Shown piece after piece: positions 1 through 8,217 of a stretch of 9,158 nucleotides of DNA. Position numbers and translations under genes: made by a program. The notes under the pieces are model-generated. The model saw only the letters and a program-made list of their open reading frames with translations, ran no database searches and was not told the origin of the DNA. Source of the stretch: Thiotrichaceae bacterium (GTDB lineage: Bacteria > Pseudomonadota > Gammaproteobacteria > Thiotrichales > Thiotrichaceae); assembly GCA_027009095.1 (NCBI GenBank), contig JALVDG010000304.1:1-9158 (forward strand), in the 5' to 3' direction. Numbering within the stretch: position 1 is the stretch's first letter; each line of letters starts with the position of its first letter.

Positions 1-889
1 AAACACCTCCCATAATCGCTAGGACGATTTCTTGGCGAATCACCACTGCAACCACGCCTAAAGCAGCACCTAATGCTAATGCGCCAACATCACCCATAAA
101 GACTTGTGCTGGATAGGTGTTGAACCATAAAAAGCCTAAACCTGCACCGAATATCGTGCCGCAAAAAATCGCTATCTCGCCCACATCATGCACATAAGGA
201 ATACCTAAATAACTGGCAAATTTTATGTTTCCCGTGAGGTAAGAAAAGATACCCAATGCTGCTGCCACCATAATTGTTGGCATAATAGCTAAGCCATCTA
301 AACCATCTGTTAAGTTAACCGCATTACTACTACCGACAATAACTAGGTAAGCCCAAGGGATAAATAACCAGCCCATTTGCCAAAACCAGTCTTTAAAGAC
401 AGGAAAATAAAAAGTGGTTTCTACCGCACTATTTGCCGTTGCAAATAAGATTGTTGCTGCAATAAACGCAATAAGCGATAGGCTTAGATATTTCCATTTA
501 GCAGATAAGCCCTTACTATTGCTGTACTTCAACTTAATATAATCATCTATCCCACCAACTAAGCCTGAGCCTAGTGTGACAAACAGTACAAGCCAGACAT
601 AATGGTTGCTTAAGTCGCCCCATAATAATGTTGAGATAGCAATTGATAGCAAAATCAGCGCCCCACCCATTGTTGGCGTTCCTGCTTTCACCAAATGAGT
701 TTGTGGTCCATCGTCGCGAATACTTTGCCCTATTTTCAATTTGGTCAATTTGCGAATCATCAGAGGACCAAAGACCATTGAAATACCTAACGCGGTCAAA
801 GCCCCCAATATAGCTCGCAAAGTAAGATATTGAAAAACATTAAAAAAACTATAGTTTTCTGATAACAGCTCAAACAGTGCAACTAACAT
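1..889 (-). CDS. mraY: MraY, phospho-MurNAc-pentapeptide transferase (C-terminus outside window)
   Basis: Integral membrane enzyme that transfers phospho-MurNAc-pentapeptide from UDP to undecaprenyl phosphate, making lipid I at the inner face of the cytoplasmic membrane. Only the first 296 codons are present; the gene runs off the left edge before the expected C-terminal His-rich loop. It aligns with E. coli MraY from the first residue (MLVALFELL). The catalytic aspartates are in place: D115-D116 in GGIDDY, the [16 protein letters not shown] motif at about 189-204, and D267 in FMGDVG. Several hydrophobic membrane segments alternate with these cytoplasmic loops. The ATG at 889-887 lies inside the end of murF, giving a 7-base overlap in another frame, with GAGG 7 bases upstream of it. 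Two positions differ from the E. coli sequence I remember: GGIDD for GFVDD, and GDVGA for GDVGS. Identification is secure. Confidence 0.97.
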   Translation of the reverse strand, partial: MLVALFELLSENYSFFNVFQYLTLRAILGALTALGISMVFGPLMIRKLTKLKIGQSIRDDGPQTHLVKAGTPTMGGALILLSIAISTLLWGDLSNHYVWLVLFVTLGSGLVGGIDDYIKLKYSNSKGLSAKWKYLSLSLIAFIAATILFATANSAVETTFYFPVFKDWFWQMGWLFIPWAYLVIVGSSNAVNLTDGLDGLAIMPTIMVAAALGIFSYLTGNIKFASYLGIPYVHDVGEIAIFCGTIFGAGLGFLWFNTYPAQVFMGDVGALALGAALGVVAVVIRQEIVLAIMGGV

Positions 890-2241
890 TTAGCTACCTC
901 TGTACTAGCAAACTCTTCACTTATTAGCGCATCAACGACACGCTCCATTTTCATTGATCTCGAACCTTTTACTAGCACTGTCATGCCTTTCTCTATTTCC
1001 TGTTTTAATTGCTTTAATAAAGGATCTAATTCCTCAAAGCTATATGATTGTTCACCAAATTTATGACAGGCTTGCTGACTGTAATTACCCAAACAGTAGA
1101 GCGCATCTACTCCTTGAGATTTAGCATACAGACCCATATCTGCATGCAACTGTTCTACGTTATCGCCCAATTCGCCCATATCACCTAATACTAGTACTCG
1201 TTTACCTTTTTCTTTTTCTGCTAATACATCAATAGCTACCCGTGCAGAGTCAGGGTTTGCATTGTAAGTATCGTCAATTATTTGTATGCCATTTATGCCA
1301 TCCAAAGGAGCTAAGCGACCTTTTACTGCCTGCAAACCTTCCAAGCCTTGTTTAATTTCATTTAAGCTTACGCCAACTGAAATAGCTGCCGCACTTGCAG
1401 CCAGTGCATTCATAGCATTATGTTGTCCTTGCAACGCTAGCTTTACTAACATCGGCTCTCCTGATGTCTCAATCAACAAGCCTTCATGAGTAACCTTACC
1501 TTTAACATCTGCTTTATTATCAAAGCCAAAGCTAACGATTTTTCTATTTTTATTACAAGAGAGCCAATAGTCAGCATATTTATCATCAAGATTAATGACT
1601 GCTACTCCATCTGTAGACAGACCATTAAAAATCTCTGCCTTAGCACGGGAAACACCTTTAACATCACCAAAACCTTCTAGATGTGCTGCACCTGCATTAT
1701 TTAAAATAGCTATATCTGGCTGTGTAATATCACTGAGATAATTAATTTCACCAAAATGATTGGCACCCATTTCTATGACGGCATAGTCGTGGTGATCACG
1801 TAATCTTAATAGGGTTAAAGGCAAGCCAATATCATTATTAAGATTACCAAACGTTGCCATTACCTCACCTTTGCAAGCAAGAATGGCAGCCAACATCTCC
1901 TTAACTGTGGTTTTACCGTTACTACCTGTTAAGCCAATTACGGGCTTAATAAATGTCTTACGCCATTCTTTGGCAAACATGCCAAGCGCCTGTAGCGTAT
2001 CGTCGACCACTACTTGAGGTAAGTCGCAGTCTATTTTTTTATGCACAAATGCAGCGGCTGCTTTATCTACAATATCTGGCACGAAATCGTGCGCATCAAA
2101 ACGCTCTCCTGCTAAAGCGATAAATAGCTGATCTATTTCTACGGTTCGCGAGTCTGTAGAAACCGAATTTACAAAACAATCTTCTCCATGCAGTACACCT
2201 GATGTCATCTTCGCAATGTCAGATAGTTTCAACCACGTCAT
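883..2241 (-). CDS. murF: MurF, UDP-MurNAc-tripeptide--D-alanyl-D-alanine ligase
   Basis: Cytoplasmic ATP-dependent ligase that adds D-Ala-D-Ala to UDP-MurNAc-tripeptide, the last soluble precursor step before MraY. The 452 residues match the length of the E. coli enzyme. The N-terminal substrate domain contains STDSR (about 28-32). The central ATPase domain has the P-loop TGSNGKTT (105-112), [13 protein letters not shown] (133-145), EMGA (157-160), [12 protein letters not shown] (181-192) and SRAKAEIF, whose lysine (201) is the likely carbamylated residue. The C-terminal domain has [10 protein letters not shown] (323-332), LGDMGELGD (352-360) and [13 protein letters not shown] (424-436). The ATG overlaps the murE stop codon as ATGA, and a strong AGGAG lies 8 bases upstream, which settles the start. 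The last codons contain the mraY start. All Mur ligase residues I can check are present, so the gene looks functional. Confidence 0.98.
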   Translation of the reverse strand: MTWLKLSDIAKMTSGVLHGEDCFVNSVSTDSRTVEIDQLFIALAGERFDAHDFVPDIVDKAAAAFVHKKIDCDLPQVVVDDTLQALGMFAKEWRKTFIKPVIGLTGSNGKTTVKEMLAAILACKGEVMATFGNLNNDIGLPLTLLRLRDHHDYAVIEMGANHFGEINYLSDITQPDIAILNNAGAAHLEGFGDVKGVSRAKAEIFNGLSTDGVAVINLDDKYADYWLSCNKNRKIVSFGFDNKADVKGKVTHEGLLIETSGEPMLVKLALQGQHNAMNALAASAAAISVGVSLNEIKQGLEGLQAVKGRLAPLDGINGIQIIDDTYNANPDSARVAIDVLAEKEKGKRVLVLGDMGELGDNVEQLHADMGLYAKSQGVDALYCLGNYSQQACHKFGEQSYSFEELDPLLKQLKQEIEKGMTVLVKGSRSMKMERVVDALISEEFASTEVAKC

Positions 2242-3773
2242 GCCGCTAACTCCTGCAAGGCTTGAGCTGCTTGCTGACGATCGTCAAAGGCTTCTGTTGT
2301 ATCCGCCAATATCTGCACCTGTTCGTGACCTTTTCCTGCTATCAACACAACATCACCTTTTTCAGCTTGCTGTAGCGCAAGTCGAATTGCTTTTGCTCTA
2401 TCATGTTCAATGATGACTTGATCCGTCTGATGAAAACCAGCCACAATTTCTGCCATAATTGACTCTGGGTTTTCAGTGCGAGGATTATCATCTGTCACAA
2501 TCACCACATCCGCTGCCTTTTCTGCAATTTTTGCCATCAGTGGACGTTTACCACGATCACGATCACCGCCACAGCCAAACACACAAATCACACGTTGCTC
2601 TGTATGCCCACGCAGCGCACTTAATACTGATTCCAAAGCACCTGGCGTATGTGCATAATCGACAACAACCAAAAATCCATCTGCATTGACTCGTTCCATA
2701 CGTCCTGGAACAGTGCTTACCTTTGATAAACTCGCCACCGCATCAGGGAAAGGAACACCCAAGGCTAACATTGCCGCCAGTGTTGCTAATAAATTACTGA
2801 GGTTAAACTTGCCTAAAACAGGTGCTTTAATCACACCATGCTGGTTAGCAAATGAAACCTGTGCTTCAATTCCATTGAGTGTAAAACGCGCATCATAGGC
2901 AACTAACTCATTACTATTAGCCGTTTGCTTTTGCGAAACACGGTAAACAATTGTCTTTAACTGCTTATTATTTACTACTAATTCACGCTCTATTTTCTGA
3001 CTAAAACTATCATCCTTATTTAAAACAGCTGTTTTTAGCTCTGGGCGCAAAAACAGCTTCGTCTTAGCAGCCCCATAGGCTTCAATCGTGCCGTGATAAT
3101 CTAAGTGATCACGCATTAAGTTTGTTAATATAGCCACATCAAAGGCGACACCATTCACACGCTCTTGGTCTAAAGCATGCGATGAAACTTCCATTGCAAC
3201 GTAGTCAATACCTTCCTTTGCTATGTCATGCAATGTCTTATGTACCGTTAAAACATCGGGTGTTGTATGCGTTGATGGTTTTAGCTTATCAGGCATACCT
3301 GTACCAAGTGTTCCTACCACTGCTGTTTTCTTTGCTAAAGCATTCATTGCCTGAGCAAAAAAATGGCTCACGGTTGTTTTTCCATCCGTTCCCGTTATTC
3401 CAACCAACTTCAAACCATAGTTAGACTGAAGTCCTCTAGCATCACCTAAGTTACCATAAAAATTCTTGGCTATTGCACCTAGCTGTTTTGATAACTGATG
3501 AATCTCTATTACAGGTATCGACAATTTTTTAGCAAGGTTCACAGTATGATGACTATTTTCTGACTCCCATATAACTGCAATCGCACCTTGCTCTTGTGCT
3601 TTTATTGCATACTCCAAGCCATGCGCTTGAGTACCCTTTAACGCAACAAATAACATACCGTCCGTTATATCACGACTATCTAAACTAAACCCAGTGACAA
3701 AAATATCAGTTGGTATATCTTCCGACACACCACTGATATTTTTTAACAAGCTTGATAAGGAAAACGCCTTCAT
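2238..3773 (-). CDS. murE: MurE, UDP-MurNAc-tripeptide synthetase (meso-DAP-adding)
   Basis: Cytoplasmic Mur ligase that attaches the third peptide residue to UDP-MurNAc-L-Ala-D-Glu using ATP. At 511 residues it is slightly longer than E. coli MurE. Visible motifs are FSLDSRDI (29-36), the P-loop GITGTDGKTT (125-134), STHTTPD (167-173), EVSSHALDQ (195-203), RDHLDYHG (221-228) followed by the probable carbamylated lysine in KTKLF, VVVDYAHTPGALE (369-381), GCGGDRDRGKRP (400-411) and AGKGHE (479-484). DNPRTE at 429-434 is the family signature for meso-diaminopimelate, so a Gram-negative type peptidoglycan is expected. TNLMRDH has Met where Thr is usual. The start lies 3 bases after the ftsI stop; the only purine-rich site is the G-run in the last ftsI codons, about 11 bases upstream, so coupling to ftsI translation is likely. 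The stop overlaps murF by 4 bases. Confidence 0.98.
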   Translation of the reverse strand: MKAFSLSSLLKNISGVSEDIPTDIFVTGFSLDSRDITDGMLFVALKGTQAHGLEYAIKAQEQGAIAVIWESENSHHTVNLAKKLSIPVIEIHQLSKQLGAIAKNFYGNLGDARGLQSNYGLKLVGITGTDGKTTVSHFFAQAMNALAKKTAVVGTLGTGMPDKLKPSTHTTPDVLTVHKTLHDIAKEGIDYVAMEVSSHALDQERVNGVAFDVAILTNLMRDHLDYHGTIEAYGAAKTKLFLRPELKTAVLNKDDSFSQKIERELVVNNKQLKTIVYRVSQKQTANSNELVAYDARFTLNGIEAQVSFANQHGVIKAPVLGKFNLSNLLATLAAMLALGVPFPDAVASLSKVSTVPGRMERVNADGFLVVVDYAHTPGALESVLSALRGHTEQRVICVFGCGGDRDRGKRPLMAKIAEKAADVVIVTDDNPRTENPESIMAEIVAGFHQTDQVIIEHDRAKAIRLALQQAEKGDVVLIAGKGHEQVQILADTTEAFDDRQQAAQALQELAA

Positions 3774-3776
3774 ATT

Positions 3777-5582
3777 CTATGTTGCCCCCCTACCTACTAA
3801 TTGACGCGTTTGTTTTGCGACGGGTAAATTATCAGGCGGTATATCTAAAATTCGTAAGGCACTTGCCATTACTTTAGAAAAAATAGGTGCTGCTAGACGT
3901 CCACCTGAAGCTCTCTCTACCCTCGGCTCATTAATCATCACAGCGACAACCAAGCGAGGCTTTGAAGCGGGTGCTAACCCAATAAAACTAACTATCTTTC
4001 TGTCTTTTCGATATTTTTTGTTAATAAATTTATACGCAGTACCTGTTTTACCTGCTACCTTATAACCATCAATCTTTGCTCTTTTCCCTGTTGCTTTATC
4101 TTGAACAACTGCGCCTAACATTCTCAAGACGGCATTTGCATTTTCTTCTTTCATCACTCGCTGACCGCTTACTTTCTCGGTTCTTTTTATAATAGTTGGA
4201 GGATAAAGCACTCCTCCCGTACCAAACACACTATAAGCGTGTGCTAATTGTAATAAACTAACAGAAATACCATATCCATACCCTAAGGAGGCACGATCTA
4301 CACGCCCCCATTTATCGTAATACGTTAATTTTCCTTGCGCTTCATTAGGGAAACCTGCGTTAGGTCTACGTCCCAAACCTACTCGACTCAGAAATTTCCA
4401 CTGTCCACTTGGCTTCATAAGTAAGGCTACTTTACTCGCCCCTACATTACTCGACTTGGCTAATATTCTATCAAGGGTTATCGAACCATAATTGCGAGGA
4501 TCTCTAATAACTGTTTTGCCTATATTGATGTAACCAGGCGAAGTATCAATCATCACATCTGCCCCAATAGCTCTATCTTCCAATGCGGCAGCAATTGTTA
4601 AAGGCTTAATTGTCGAACCTGGCTCAAAGGCATCCATAACGGCACGATTACGGTATTTATAGGGCTTCAAATCACTTCTTACATTGGGATTAAAACCTGG
4701 CATATTTGCCATTGCTAAAATCTCACCGCTGTGAATATCAAGCACTACGATCGAACCTGCTTTTGCATTCATTTGGTAAACCTGACCCTTCAGCTCCTTA
4801 TAAGCCTGAAACTGAATGCGTTTATCAATGCTTAAAGATACCTGCTTACCTGGTACCATTTCTTTAATTTGCTCTATATTTTCAATAAGTCGCCCACGAC
4901 CATCTCGCACAACTCTCTTTTTACCTGAGATACCTGCCAGTTCTCGATTCATTGAACGTTCTATTCCCTCTACGCCTTTATCGTCAATGTTGGTGAATCC
5001 AATAACATGCGACAATGCTTCGCCCATAGGATAGAAGCGTCTATACTCTGAAGTACTGCTAATAGCAGACAAATTCAAATTAGCAATATCATCCGAGACC
5101 TCTGGTGATATTTGTCTAGCCAGATAGATAAACCGCTTTCTTTTGTTTTTTTGCAGTTTTTCCTGAAGCTTTGAAAATTCCATTCCAAGTAACTTAGCTA
5201 GCTTTTGTAAGCTAATGTCAATATCGTCCAAACGCGTCTTAGCTAATGCGGACGTAGCCTCGTCAATACTTTTGCTTCCCTTTACAAGCGCATTACGCAC
5301 CTTGAATAATTTCCTAGGGTTACACCAGACCGACTCTACAGGAGAACTAATAGCCAATGACTCCTCATTGCGATCGACAATCATCCCTCGATACGGAGGA
5401 ATAACAACCTCCCTCATTTGACGTTTATCAGCTTGTTTTTGTAGCCATTGCTGCTGAAATATCTCAAGATAACCCGCACGCAATAACAGCACGCCAATCA
5501 AGAATAGCAATACAATAAGTAACACTAAACGTCGCCCCCTATATACAGGAGGTAGTTTATTTGATGCTCTTACCGTCCGCAT
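3777..5582 (-). CDS. ftsI: FtsI (PBP3), septal peptidoglycan transpeptidase
   Basis: Division-specific penicillin-binding protein that cross-links septal peptidoglycan in the periplasm, working with FtsW and the FtsQLB complex. The 601 residues compare with 588 in E. coli. A basic cytoplasmic tail (GRRLV) is followed by one transmembrane anchor at about 18-38. The non-catalytic pedestal domain opens with YRGMIVDRNEESLAISSPV (about 64-82) and includes RRFYPMGEALSHVIGF (181-196) and the GVEGIE motif (203-208). The transpeptidase domain has all three catalytic boxes: STIK (323-326, nucleophile S323) in the context AFEPGSTIKPLT, SSN (377-379), and KTGT (512-515) in VAGKTGTA. The start is fused to the ftsL stop as TAATG, a 1-base overlap, with a GGTGG-like site about 10 bases upstream. 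No cleavable signal peptide is expected for this family. The basic stretch KNKRKR in the pedestal region (145-150) is the only local oddity I see. Confidence 0.98.
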   Translation of the reverse strand: MRTVRASNKLPPVYRGRRLVLLIVLLFLIGVLLLRAGYLEIFQQQWLQKQADKRQMREVVIPPYRGMIVDRNEESLAISSPVESVWCNPRKLFKVRNALVKGSKSIDEATSALAKTRLDDIDISLQKLAKLLGMEFSKLQEKLQKNKRKRFIYLARQISPEVSDDIANLNLSAISSTSEYRRFYPMGEALSHVIGFTNIDDKGVEGIERSMNRELAGISGKKRVVRDGRGRLIENIEQIKEMVPGKQVSLSIDKRIQFQAYKELKGQVYQMNAKAGSIVVLDIHSGEILAMANMPGFNPNVRSDLKPYKYRNRAVMDAFEPGSTIKPLTIAAALEDRAIGADVMIDTSPGYINIGKTVIRDPRNYGSITLDRILAKSSNVGASKVALLMKPSGQWKFLSRVGLGRRPNAGFPNEAQGKLTYYDKWGRVDRASLGYGYGISVSLLQLAHAYSVFGTGGVLYPPTIIKRTEKVSGQRVMKEENANAVLRMLGAVVQDKATGKRAKIDGYKVAGKTGTAYKFINKKYRKDRKIVSFIGLAPASKPRLVVAVMINEPRVERASGGRLAAPIFSKVMASALRILDIPPDNLPVAKQTRQLVGRGAT

Positions 5583-5878
5583 TATTCCAACACCACCCTT
5601 ATATCTTTCGCTTTGGGAATCGACATACCCAAATCTTGCCTTGCTTTTCTCTCAACATAAATTTCATTAAGCACCACACCTTGCTCTAGCTTTAAACGAC
5701 TCCAATGAGCAATAAGAATATTATGTTGCTTTTCTAGCTTTTGAGACTCTACAAACAAAGCACGCGCCTCATGCCGATGCATCACAACTATAATTGCAAC
5801 AAATATCACCGACAAAAATAACAACAGCAAAAAAACTAATTGCCACTTTGTCGCCTCTTTGTTGCTCTCTGATTTCAA
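5582..5878 (-). CDS. ftsL: FtsL, divisome membrane protein, TTG start
   Basis: Small bitopic division protein of the FtsQLB complex, which activates FtsWI at the septum. The 98 residues fit the family. A short charged cytoplasmic tail (about 1-12) precedes a strongly hydrophobic segment at about 13-33, and the periplasmic part (about 38-75) looks like the coiled coil expected of FtsL, ending near a conserved-looking ERKARQDLGM stretch (76-85). Sequence similarity in FtsL is low, so the call rests on topology, length and position between rsmH and ftsI. The start is TTG at 5878-5876: reading back in frame, no ATG, GTG or other TTG occurs before an in-frame TAG at 5911-5909, and the first internal ATG lies at the end of the membrane segment. 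The TTG overlaps the rsmH stop as TTGA, and GGAG lies 10 bases upstream, inside rsmH. Confidence 0.93.
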   Translation of the reverse strand: MKSESNKEATKWQLVFLLLLFLSVIFVAIIVVMHRHEARALFVESQKLEKQHNILIAHWSRLKLEQGVVLNEIYVERKARQDLGMSIPKAKDIRVVLE

Positions 5879-6828
5879 GCTAGCTTTTCTCCAATTCTCA
5901 TAATCGCACTACGTGATCGTGCATTTACTTCAATTTCTTGTTTCGAAGCTCTAATCGGCTTGCCAATTATCTTCAAATCGACTTTAAACTGCTCATCCAT
6001 TACAGGAAATCCACGTGGTAATTTTGGCTTGCTCGATTTATCTTTAAAAAATCGTTTTACCATTCGATCCTCTAAAGAGTGAAAACTAATAACGGCTATA
6101 CGACCATTTTTTCTTAACGTATCAATTGATCTTTGCAAACAAACATCCAGATCATCCAACTCTTTATTAATAAAGATACGGATAGCCTGAAAGCTTTTAG
6201 TCGCTGGGTTTTTGCCTTTTTTCTGTTTAGCTTTGGGAATTGCACCTGCAATTACACTCGCCAACCTCAATGTCGTGTCAATAGGTGATATTTCTCTTTC
6301 TTTTAAAATTGCTCGTGCAATTCTCTTTGAAAAACGCTCATCACCATACTTCCACAACACATTCGCTATTTCCAAGCCATCTGCTTTAGCCAACCATTCT
6401 GCCGCGCTTTGCCCTTCATCAGGATTCATGCGCATATCCAACGCACCATCACGCTGAAAACTAAAACCTCGCGAAGCATCATCCAACTGAGGAGATGACA
6501 CGCCAAGATCAAGCAGTAAACCATCAATTTGTTGTTCAACACCTAAATCTTCCAAGGCATCGGGAAAGTCTTTAAATGAGCCTTGCCAAATTAATACTCT
6601 CTCATCATTAGCATATTTCTCTTTAGCATGGGCAATTGCTTCGGGGTCTTTATCTATTACTAGCAAACGTCCAATATCACTTAAACTTTCAAGAATTAAA
6701 CTCGAATGACCACCACGACCGAAGGTTGCATCAATATAAAACCCATCCGTTTTAATCGCCAAAGCTTCAACAGCTTCCTTCAATAAAACACTCTGATGCT
6801 GAAAATCTAATGACTCCGAATCATTCAT
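5875..6828 (-). CDS. rsmH: RsmH (MraW), 16S rRNA m4C1402 N4-methyltransferase
   Basis: SAM-dependent methyltransferase that modifies the N4 atom of C1402 in 16S rRNA, in the P site of the small subunit. Family motifs (numbered from the chosen ATG) are HQSVLLKEAVEAL near the start, DATFGRGGHS (33-42, SAM binding), VIDKDPEA (about 57-64), GLLLDLGVSSPQLD (about 103-116), RGFSFQRDGALDMRMNP (about 120-136), QAIRIFINKELDDL in the second half, VISFHSLEDRMVKRFFK and the closing RSRSAIMRIGEK. I chose the ATG at 6828-6826 because GAG lies 8 bases upstream of it. An in-frame GTG at 6837, three codons earlier, has no visible Shine-Dalgarno site. This start gives 317 residues, close to the 313 of E. coli. 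The start is 20 bases after the mraZ stop, and the stop overlaps ftsL by 4 bases. Confidence 0.97.
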   Translation of the reverse strand: MNDSESLDFQHQSVLLKEAVEALAIKTDGFYIDATFGRGGHSSLILESLSDIGRLLVIDKDPEAIAHAKEKYANDERVLIWQGSFKDFPDALEDLGVEQQIDGLLLDLGVSSPQLDDASRGFSFQRDGALDMRMNPDEGQSAAEWLAKADGLEIANVLWKYGDERFSKRIARAILKEREISPIDTTLRLASVIAGAIPKAKQKKGKNPATKSFQAIRIFINKELDDLDVCLQRSIDTLRKNGRIAVISFHSLEDRMVKRFFKDKSSKPKLPRGFPVMDEQFKVDLKIIGKPIRASKQEIEVNARSRSAIMRIGEKLA

Positions 6829-6848
6829 ATCTAGCACTCAATACAAAC

Positions 6849-7304
6849 TTATAATGAAATCTGACTCAAAACATCGTCTGTTTCCAAGTTTTCTTGAGCC
6901 TCAGATAACCATATATCTCTCTGCTCATTCCAGATTTTTGCGTCCCACAACTCAAACTTTTTTGCCTGACCTACAAGAACCGATTTTTTATCTAAGTTAG
7001 CGTATTCTCTTAATGGTGGAGATAAACGCACACGCCCCTGGCTGTCTAAATTAACCTCAGAAGCATGACCTAAAACTAAGCGCTGCATATTTCGAACGCT
7101 TCGATTCATATTAGGCAAGCCCATCAATACTTGCTCTATTTTCACCCATTCATCCATCGGGTATAACAACAAACAACGATCCATATGATCGACAGTAACA
7201 ACCATCTGACCTAATGAATTTGTGGTTATTTCATCACGATACCTTGAGGGAATAGCAATCCGCCCTTTAGCATCGATATTTAAATTAGAAATACCACGAA
7301 ACAT
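6849..7304 (-). CDS. mraZ: MraZ, transcriptional repressor of the dcw cluster
   Basis: DNA-binding protein that opens the dcw operon; in E. coli it binds repeated TGGGN boxes in its own leader and represses mraZ and downstream genes. The 151 residues match the usual length. Two SpoVT/AbrB-type half-domains are visible: DAKGRIAIPSRYR (11-23) and DSQGRVRLSPPLREYA (87-102), joined by the conserved LPNMNRSVRNMQRLVLGHAS (63-82). The start MFRGISNLNID is typical of the family. Its translation signal looks weak: no AGGAG stands at the normal distance, only a GGA directly next to the ATG and AAAGA about 9 bases upstream. A promoter and an MraZ-type box array lie 41 to 104 bases upstream, so autoregulation is the expected control. 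Confidence 0.97.
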   Translation of the reverse strand: MFRGISNLNIDAKGRIAIPSRYRDEITTNSLGQMVVTVDHMDRCLLLYPMDEWVKIEQVLMGLPNMNRSVRNMQRLVLGHASEVNLDSQGRVRLSPPLREYANLDKKSVLVGQAKKFELWDAKIWNEQRDIWLSEAQENLETDDVLSQISL

Positions 7305-7344
7305 TCCAGAAAATCTTTAACTGTCTATTGTTTAAAATGAGAAA

Positions 7345-7369
7345 AAACACTTCCTCCCACAATTCACCA
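7345..7369 (-). promoter_or_regulatory. Candidate MraZ operator, three boxes at 10-bp period
   Basis: Read on the minus strand, three five-base boxes lie exactly 10 bp apart: TGGTG (7369-7365), TGGGA (7359-7355) and TGTTT (7349-7345). Only the middle box is a perfect TGGGN; the first has one mismatch and the third is poor. The spacing and the surrounding bases (AAGTGG, AATTGTGGG) resemble the E. coli mraZ leader as I remember it, where TGGGN boxes are separated by five bases. The array lies just downstream of the predicted transcription start, so bound MraZ would block initiation or promoter escape. Binding itself is inferred. Confidence 0.7.
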
Positions 7370-7379
7370 CTTTTATGGA

Positions 7380-7408
7380 ATTATAGTCTTCTAACCCCCA
7401 CAGGTCTA
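7380..7408 (-). promoter_or_regulatory. Predicted sigma70-type promoter of the dcw cluster
   Basis: On the minus strand a perfect -10 hexamer TATAAT (7385-7380) is preceded, with a 17-bp spacer, by TAGACC (7408-7403), which matches 4 of 6 positions of TTGACA. Initiation is expected near 7373-7372, leaving a leader of roughly 70 bases before mraZ that carries the candidate MraZ boxes. The spacer contains another TGGGG (7400-7396), one base out of the 10-bp phase of the boxes downstream. This is the only promoter with a consensus -10 that I see upstream of mraZ. Confidence 0.7.
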
Positions 7409-7666
7409 CACCATAGAAAGGCTGATTTTCTAAACAAGACAAACACTTAGATAAAAGACTAAAAGAAAAAAATTTAAAATAGAATATTATGATTAATAAA
7501 AAGAATGGATTACAAATAAAACTTAATAAATCACTTTAAGTTAAAGAAAACGATAAAGTGATATTAATTTAACCAGAAAACGGGAATAAATTAATCAATT
7601 GATAGGATATTATCGAAAAATAAAAACACCAATATCAGATAGATATTTAGACAAAATTCAAATCAC
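7409..7666. other. AT-rich spacer between rnpB and the dcw promoter, no gene seen
   Basis: This stretch holds no convincing coding sequence on either strand. The longest ATG-started frame I noticed is a 16-codon plus-strand frame at 7489-7539 with no ribosome binding site. By hand count 34 of the 180 bases at 7441-7620 are G or C, about 19%, far below the genes on either side. The low GC may serve as an UP-like or easily bent region upstream of the mraZ promoter, or it may simply be a rapidly drifting spacer. It contains the imperfect dyad listed separately at 7523-7567. Confidence 0.6.
7523..7567. repeat. Imperfect inverted repeat in the AT-rich spacer
   Basis: The left arm is TTAAT (7523-7527) plus ATCACTTT (7530-7537). 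The right arm is AAAGTGAT (7555-7562) plus ATTAA (7563-7567). The arms pair over 13 bp with a two-base bulge (AA at 7528-7529) and a 17-base loop. A second small palindrome, CTTTAA-G-TTAAAG (7534-7546), is nested across the left arm and loop. There is no adjacent T-run on either strand that would make it a clear intrinsic terminator. A protein binding site or a chance product of the low GC content are both possible. Confidence 0.5.
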
Positions 7667-7685
7667 AAAAACCCCTTTAGGGCTT
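7667..7685 (-). terminator. Predicted intrinsic terminator of rnpB
   Basis: Read on the minus strand, AAGCCC (7685-7680) can pair with GGGTTT (7674-7669) around a five-base loop, including one G-U pair, and the transcript ends in a run of five U (7671-7667). The stem is short, but it lies about 16 bases beyond the predicted 3' end of RNase P RNA on the same strand, which is where a terminator is expected. Confidence 0.55.
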
Positions 7686-7701
7686 AGCAAAAAGAGAGTA
7701 A

Positions 7702-8075
<374 letters not shown>

Positions 8076-8082
8076 GGGCAAT

Positions 8083-8088
8083 ATCTTA
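8083..8088 (-). promoter_or_regulatory. Candidate -10 element of rnpB
   Basis: TAAGAT (8088-8083, minus strand) matches 4 of 6 positions of TATAAT and lies 7 bases before the predicted first base of rnpB. The discriminator after it contains GCCC; GC-rich discriminators are typical of stable RNA promoters under stringent control, as known for E. coli rnpB. I could not find a good -35 hexamer at 16 to 18 bp, so the assignment rests on position. Confidence 0.35.
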
Positions 8089-8199
8089 ACAAAGACAATA
8101 CTTATTTCATAGTAAGGATAATATTTTTAACCTCTACGCAGGACGATAATAGTCGGTAGAACATGTTGAGTCCCATGCACAGCAGCTAAACAACAGAGA

Positions 8200-8213
8200 T
8201 TGAAAATTTTCAA
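8200..8213. repeat. 14-bp perfect palindrome
   Basis: TTGAAAATTTTCAA is its own reverse complement. It lies between the GST stop codon and rnpB. Perfect symmetry over 14 bp suits a dimeric regulator site, but an A/T core in an AT-rich spacer can arise by chance. No promoter clearly overlaps it. Confidence 0.4.
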
Positions 8214-8217
8214 ATTT

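Noticed and set aside
1286..3424. Several plus-strand frames of 60 to 80 codons opposite murF and murE.
   Set aside because: They are antisense shadows of intact, well conserved Mur ligase genes and have no independent signals.
3785..3790. Run of six C (six G in the transcript) near the end of ftsI, suspected slippage site.
   Set aside because: The frame continues normally to a stop two codons later at the expected length; a shift there would change only the last few residues.
7489..7539. Plus-strand frame of 16 codons in the AT-rich spacer.
   Set aside because: No ribosome binding site, Lys/Asn/Leu-rich composition as expected from random AT-rich DNA, and no recognisable similarity.
8160..8167. 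AACATGTT, an 8-bp palindrome in the spacer before rnpB.
   Set aside because: Too short to support a site and not extended by the neighbouring bases.
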